From JBHPCZ01 sp042573625 (GTDB lineage Bacteria > Desulfobacterota > Desulfobacteria > Desulfobacterales > UBA11574): a stretch of 9,114 bases of DNA. A program made the position numbers and the translations under genes. Positions 6,068 to 9,114 of this stretch are shown here, piece by piece. Position 1 is the first letter of the stretch; each line of letters begins with the position of its first letter. The stretch lies in NCBI GenBank assembly GCA_042573625.1, contig JBHPCZ010000132.1, forward strand, positions 1 to 9,114. Reading direction: 5' to 3'. The notes beneath the pieces were generated by a model that was not told the DNA's origin, did not search any database, and saw only the letters and a list, made by a program, of their open reading frames with translations.

Positions 6068-7030
6068 TCAGGACAGCGTCATCTTAGACCCCACACTGTT
6101 GAGCACGAACTGTGACGAAAACTCTTTCTGGAATTTCTGGATCGCCTTCCATCCGGTGCAATGCATGGGCATAACAACATCCGGTGCCATCTTTTTCAAC
6201 TCCGCGATCGTTGGGTCGTGAATTTTTTCAAAAAATGGTCCCGTGAGGTGAAAGCCTCCCAGAACCGCATGAATGTTTTGCTCTCCTGTCATTTTCTGAG
6301 CGAACATCACCGTATTGACGATACCCGAATGAGCGCAACCTGAAATCACCACCAGTCCCTTTTCCTTGAGCTTAATGACTAACGCCTGATCCTCGAGAAT
6401 AGGATCCTGAACTATTTTCCCGTCCTTTTCCACAAGCGCGTTGGGCATTCCCTTTTCAAATTCCGTGACCCTTTCCACTTCCCCGGTGACCATAATCCTG
6501 TCATCCGCGATCAGCGTCGGTTCTTTGCTTTCTACGATGTCAACGTTCTTCTGTTCCAGATCTTCTTTCACCAGGGTTTGAGGCCACAGGCGTTTATCGC
6601 CGTCCGGGGTCGCGGTATAACGGGGATACACATAGGCGCCCGGGTGAAGTACCAACGGAATCCGCCCGGGTATTTTATCGAGAACGGCGTCAAGGGAACC
6701 GGTGTGGTCCATATGGCCGTGGCTGATCACAACGGCCTCGATATCTTCGGCATTTATTCCAAGCATTTCCATATTGTGGGGCACACCGACCTTTGTGTAT
6801 CCGGTGTCAAAGAGAATGGTGTTTTTCTTCTCTCCATTGTAAACGGTAACCAGAAGTGACAGGCCATGTTCAGCCAGAAGCGTGTCTGCCAGAATATTTC
6901 CGTCTTTTGCCAAAGGTGGCCGCGTCATTATCTCCGATGGTGGTAAAAGGAGATCAACATAATTATCAATGAGTGTGGTAATTTCAACGCGTTCTGCAGC
7001 TTTTAACGGGACAGGTATATCAACAGTCAT
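6068..7030 (-). CDS. metallo-beta-lactamase-fold hydrolase, COG1237 type
   Basis: A 320-aa MBL-fold metalloprotein. The metal-binding motif is HGHMDH (104-109); other fold landmarks are ILFDTGYTKVG (72-82), EDQALVI (213-219), GCAHSGIVNT (231-240), GGFHLTG and MPMHCTGW near the C-terminus. This pattern fits the COG1237 group, which includes proteins annotated as dihydropterin-ribofuranosylaminobenzene phosphate synthase-like; true substrates are mostly unknown. The start at 7030 is chosen because AAAGGAGG lies 8 bases upstream and homologues begin near ITTLIDNYVD. The open frame continues another 52 codons to an ATG at 7186 without a ribosome site. A TATACT hexamer at 7063-7058 (minus) is a possible -10. 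The gene stands alone between a terminator-like sequence and the repeat array. Confidence 0.9.
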   Translation of the reverse strand: MTVDIPVPLKAAERVEITTLIDNYVDLLLPPSEIMTRPPLAKDGNILADTLLAEHGLSLLVTVYNGEKKNTILFDTGYTKVGVPHNMEMLGINAEDIEAVVISHGHMDHTGSLDAVLDKIPGRIPLVLHPGAYVYPRYTATPDGDKRLWPQTLVKEDLEQKNVDIVESKEPTLIADDRIMVTGEVERVTEFEKGMPNALVEKDGKIVQDPILEDQALVIKLKEKGLVVISGCAHSGIVNTVMFAQKMTGEQNIHAVLGGFHLTGPFFEKIHDPTIAELKKMAPDVVMPMHCTGWKAIQKFQKEFSSQFVLNSVGSKMTLS

Positions 7031-7201
7031 TGTTTTTCCTCCTTTAGGCGCGAATTGAGTATAAATAGTTCTCAATAAAAATCCATCTCTAACATGTATT
7101 TTAAATGATCGTTCGTGTAAAGAGAATTGTGCTAAATATTGTAAATTCTCAGGGGGTTGAGTCAGGCTATACCATACCGGTTTCATAGGATTTAAATTGA
7201 T

Positions 7202-7226
7202 AAAAAAATTTTCCCCACCGAGGGGA
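7202..7226 (-). terminator. terminator-like hairpin upstream of the MBL gene
   Basis: On the minus strand TCCCC-TCGGT-GGGGA is followed by AAA and seven Ts. The short stem makes it weaker than the terminator at 8155-8192, but the sequence preceding it (7227-7273) resembles the CoA-ligase 3' UTR, suggesting a duplicated or separated copy of that region. No minus-strand gene now lies directly upstream of it. Confidence 0.45.
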
Positions 7227-7330
7227 TGAGAGAATTATGCGATCGAGAATATACGGACAAACGCATCTATTTAGGTGGACACAAATTGTTTGCTAAACAG
7301 GCAAAAGAATAACCATCTCGAATTATAGCC

Positions 7331-7367
7331 AATACAACGTATTGACAATAAGCACACATTGTATTAC
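7331..7367 (+). promoter_or_regulatory. promoter/operator of the toxin-antitoxin operon
   Basis: Perfect TTGACA at 7342-7347. -10 candidates (TATTAC at 7362-7367, or ATTACT) have short 14-15 base spacers. The box overlaps inverted repeats: AATACAA (7331-7337) against TTGTATT (7359-7365), and CAATAC/GTATTG at 7330-7344. Operators of this sort fit autoregulation by a ribbon-helix-helix antitoxin. Initiation from this -10 would fall within a few bases of the toxin ATG. Confidence 0.45.
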
Positions 7368-7376
7368 TTTTAAAAT

Positions 7377-7661
7377 ATGAAAATATTTGACTGGAATGAA
7401 GACAAAAACAGATGGCTGAAGCGCGAACGGAGGGTATCTTTTGAGCAGATTGTTTTCTGTATAGAAAACGGAAAACTGCTTGATGTTATCAAACATCCGA
7501 ATCAAAAAAAATATAGTGAGCAGCGATTTTATGTGGTTGATGTCAATAATTATGTCTATATTGTTCCTTGTATTGAAAAAGAAAACGCTATTTTTCTCAA
7601 AACTATTTTTCCCAGTAGGAAATATACAAAGATTTATCTCCTTCAGGAGGATATAAAATGA
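7377..7661 (+). CDS. BrnT-like toxin (RelE-fold RNase family)
   Basis: A 94-aa protein resembling BrnT/COG2929-type toxins: N-terminal FDWNEDKNRWLK, the central VSFEQIVFCIENGKLLDV, then QRFYVVDVNNYVYIVPCIE, and a C-terminal FLKTIFPSRKYTKIYL containing the basic cluster typical of these RNases. Such toxins cut mRNA and are neutralised by the partner encoded downstream. The stop overlaps the next ATG (ATGA). There is no Shine-Dalgarno before ATG 7377 (the upstream bases are TTTTAAAAT), so translation may be leaderless or weak. It is AT-rich and on the opposite strand from all its neighbours, consistent with horizontal acquisition. The exact BrnT subfamily is inferred from remembered pattern, not a search. 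Confidence 0.82.
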   Translation: MKIFDWNEDKNRWLKRERRVSFEQIVFCIENGKLLDVIKHPNQKKYSEQRFYVVDVNNYVYIVPCIEKENAIFLKTIFPSRKYTKIYLLQEDIK

Positions 7662-7927
7662 AACCATTTGACAAAGAAGAACAGGAATTAATGAAATCCA
7701 TCGAGAATGATGAATGGGTTTCGGTTAACAATCTGGATGAAGAAATACAAAAGGCAAAAGAAGCTGCCAGAGCGACTTTCATAAAAAGCGAAAGAATGAA
7801 CATCCGGATATCTCCAAAAGATCTTGATGGTTTGAAAGTAAGAGCTATGGAGGAGGGAATACCTTATCAAACGCTGGTTTCCAGCATTATTCACAAGTAT
7901 CTTGCAGGGCGGTTGAGAGAACAGTAA
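7658..7927 (+). CDS. BrnA/CopG-like ribbon-helix-helix antitoxin
   Basis: An 89-aa antitoxin. The N-terminal half (DKEEQELMKSIENDEWVSV, then an Ala/Lys-rich helix) should wrap the toxin. The C-terminal half has a ribbon-helix-helix pattern, RMNIRISPKDLDGLKVRAME followed by EGIPYQTLVSSIIHKYLAGR, for DNA binding and autorepression. It overlaps the toxin stop by 4 bases and has a strong AGGAGG 7 bases upstream, unlike the toxin, which would favour excess antitoxin. Toxin-first order is characteristic of BrnTA and related modules. Confidence 0.87.
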   Translation: MKPFDKEEQELMKSIENDEWVSVNNLDEEIQKAKEAARATFIKSERMNIRISPKDLDGLKVRAMEEGIPYQTLVSSIIHKYLAGRLREQ

Positions 7928-7985
7928 AGCAATGACAAGATATTTTAGGTTACCATGAATATTGAATATTTACGGTATATAGCAA

Positions 7986-8155
7986 TAGAAGCTGTTTCAA
8001 AACCTTAGATCATGTTCAAGAGTAAGGCGCGGGACGCCGTTAGGCGTCATGTGCAACATACGAAAAAGCGCAGCATACATGGCAGTATGTGAGCATTTTG
8101 GGTCGGAGTGCAACACAGCTATTGGGCATTAGATGGGGTTTTGAAACAGCTTCTA
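7986..8155. mobile_element. MITE-like element with perfect 19-bp terminal inverted repeats
   Basis: The left end TAGAAGCTGTTTCAAAACC (7986-8004) is the exact reverse complement of the right end (8137-8155). The element is 170 bp with no coding frame. The outermost TA on each side could be a TA target duplication, leaving 17-bp termini GAAGCTGTTTCAAAACC, the pattern of IS630/Tc1-mariner-derived MITEs. The interior contains a perfect hairpin GACGCC-GTTA-GGCGTC (8033-8048), a second one at 8074-8089 (CATAC/GTATG), and GTGCAACA twice (8051, 8108). No parent transposase is visible here. The remaining gap DNA between the antitoxin and this element (7928-7985) shows nothing recognisable. Confidence 0.72.
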
Positions 8156-8192
8156 AAAAAAATCCCCCCACCCCGGGAGAGGTGAGGGGATT
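8155..8192 (-). terminator. rho-independent terminator of the CoA ligase
   Basis: Stem AATCCCCCCACC (8161-8172) pairs with GGTGAGGGGATT (8181-8192) with one mismatch around an 8-base loop. On the minus strand it is followed by an eight-T run (8162-8155). It lies 36 bases beyond the ligase stop codon. The T-run touches the right end of the MITE-like element. Confidence 0.8.
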
Positions 8193-8227
8193 ATACGCTT
8201 AAGAATATGCGTGCAAATGCGCCTTAT

Positions 8228-9114
8228 TTAGCTGCGCAGATGACGACGCAAAAGCTTGCCGGTAGGCGTACGCGGCAGCTCATCTCTGTACTCGATTGCT
8301 CGAGGCAGCTTGTAAATCGCAACGTGTTCTTTCAAGAACGTTTTGACGCCTTCGAAAAACTCGTCATTGCCCTCAACGCCTTCTTTCAGCACCACAAAGG
8401 CTTTAGTGATCTGGCCCTTGTCCGGATCAGGTATGCCGACCACGCCGGCTTCGGCGATGTCCGGATGCTTTTCAAGGGCTTCTTCCACCTCGGCAGGACC
8501 GATACGGTAGCCGGAGCTTTTGATCATGTCATCCTCGCGGGAGACGAAAAAGATGTTGCCGTCTTCTTTCATGAAGACCGCATCACCCATCTGGTTCCAG
8601 CCGTTGACCACGCCCTTCTTTTGGGATTTGATGAGCTTCTCATTATCCTCGTAAGGTTTCCAGTACAGGCTTCCCGAGGGGCCCTTGAGAACCATGCTGC
8701 CGACTTCATCCGGTTTGCATTCTTCCCAATCGGGATTGACAACCTTGCACTCTACGCCGGGCAGGGCCCTGCCGATGGAGTTGGGCATGGGTTCGTCGTT
8801 CATGGTATTCGATGTTACCAGATGCAGCATCTCCGTACCGCCCAGGCCTTCCCAGATGGGCTTTCCGGTCAGTGCCGTCCAGCCGTCCAATGTTTCTTTG
8901 CCAAGTGCGTCACCACCCGATGTATAGAGACGGATCGAACTGGTGTCAAAGTCTTTGAATTTGGGGAACTTCATTAACGCCCGGTAGCCGGTGGGCAGAC
9001 CGGTGAGAATGGTAATCTTGTGTTTTCCAATCAGGTCCAGCATGTCCGGCGGCGTGAACTTGGGAATCAGGGATATTGCGGCACCCCCTTCAAAAGGCAT
9101 CAGCGTAAAGGTGC
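8228..9114 (-). CDS. AMP-forming aryl/acyl-CoA ligase (benzoate/2-aminobenzoate-CoA ligase-like), 5' end beyond window
   Basis: The C-terminal 295 or so residues of an ANL-superfamily ligase, which activates a carboxylic acid with ATP through an acyl-adenylate to the CoA thioester. Motifs in order: YTSGGDALG, EGLGGTEMLHL (the YGxTE-equivalent, close to IGSTEMLH of benzoate-CoA ligases), GDAVFMKEDGNIFFVSREDD (hinge Asp), MIKSSGYRIGPAEVEEAL (A8 motif), and PRTPTGKLLRRHLR with the catalytic Lys near the C-terminus. The frame stays open through the ATG at 9100 to the window edge, so that Met is internal. The benzoate/aminobenzoate subtype is inferred from the GTEMLH region; a general acyl substrate cannot be excluded. 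A terminator follows the stop. Confidence 0.92.
   Translation of the reverse strand, partial: TFTLMPFEGGAAISLIPKFTPPDMLDLIGKHKITILTGLPTGYRALMKFPKFKDFDTSSIRLYTSGGDALGKETLDGWTALTGKPIWEGLGGTEMLHLVTSNTMNDEPMPNSIGRALPGVECKVVNPDWEECKPDEVGSMVLKGPSGSLYWKPYEDNEKLIKSQKKGVVNGWNQMGDAVFMKEDGNIFFVSREDDMIKSSGYRIGPAEVEEALEKHPDIAEAGVVGIPDPDKGQITKAFVVLKEGVEGNDEFFEGVKTFLKEHVAIYKLPRAIEYRDELPRTPTGKLLRRHLRS

Noticed and set aside
7031..7186. 52-codon N-terminal extension of the MBL hydrolase
   Set aside because: The frame is open, but the strong AAAGGAGG directly before ATG 7030 and the usual family N-terminus favour the shorter protein.
7323..7667. Minus-strand 114-codon frame opposite the toxin
   Set aside because: Low-complexity Ile/Phe-rich shadow in AT-rich DNA. 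The plus-strand frames have the ATGA overlap, ribosome site and family motifs.
8207..8977. A 256-codon open frame on the plus strand
   Set aside because: It is exactly antisense to the CoA ligase, whose motifs are unambiguous. It has no recognisable domain or ribosome site and also runs through the terminator region.

Overview
The window looks like accessory or flexible chromosome of a mesophilic anaerobic bacterium, most plausibly a Desulfobacterota sulfate reducer or a relative. This is inferred from gene content: a fused ADP-forming acyl-CoA synthetase, a benzoate/aminobenzoate-type CoA ligase, an FlK-type thioesterase, and a stand-alone S23/IVP four-helix-bundle gene set in GGGTCAGG-type repeats. 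No marker gene fixes the taxonomy. Apart from one toxin-antitoxin pair on the plus strand, every convincing gene is on the minus strand, so transcription mostly runs from high to low coordinates.

Reading the minus strand from the right edge: an AMP-forming aryl/acyl-CoA ligase enters at 9114 and stops at 8228, followed by a rho-independent terminator (8155-8192). Next come a 170-bp MITE-like element with perfect 19-bp inverted termini (7986-8155) and a BrnT/BrnA-like toxin-antitoxin operon on the plus strand (7377-7927). Then a second terminator-like sequence (7202-7273) resembles the 3' UTR and terminator of the CoA ligase. After that lie a COG1237-type metallo-beta-lactamase-fold hydrolase (7030-6068), a 14-bp-period tandem array (5998-6065), a FlK-like hotdog thioesterase (5542-5144), a four-helix-bundle (S23/IVP) gene flanked by inverted repeats (5099-4737), and a 673-aa ADP-forming acyl-CoA synthetase (4687-2666). 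The ligase, thioesterase and ADP-forming synthetase could form, hydrolyse or conserve energy from acyl/aroyl-CoA thioesters. That link rests on neighbourhood only.

The left 2.7 kb is a different module: a COOH-NH2 ligase of the Amidoligase_2 family (2369-1431) followed by two tandem class II (Ntn-type) glutamine amidotransferase-like genes (1333-593, and 442 to beyond the left edge). This matches the predicted amidoligase/GAT-II systems in which glutamine supplies nitrogen, or in which the GAT-II cuts amide bonds, but no substrate is established. The two GAT copies have complementary defects. The intact copy keeps Cys2 but has lost the Arg, the Asn of HNG and the Asp of the glutamine pocket. 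The other copy keeps all of these but is broken by a one-base shift in an A5 run at 284-288. This module is the best candidate in the window for poorly described biology.
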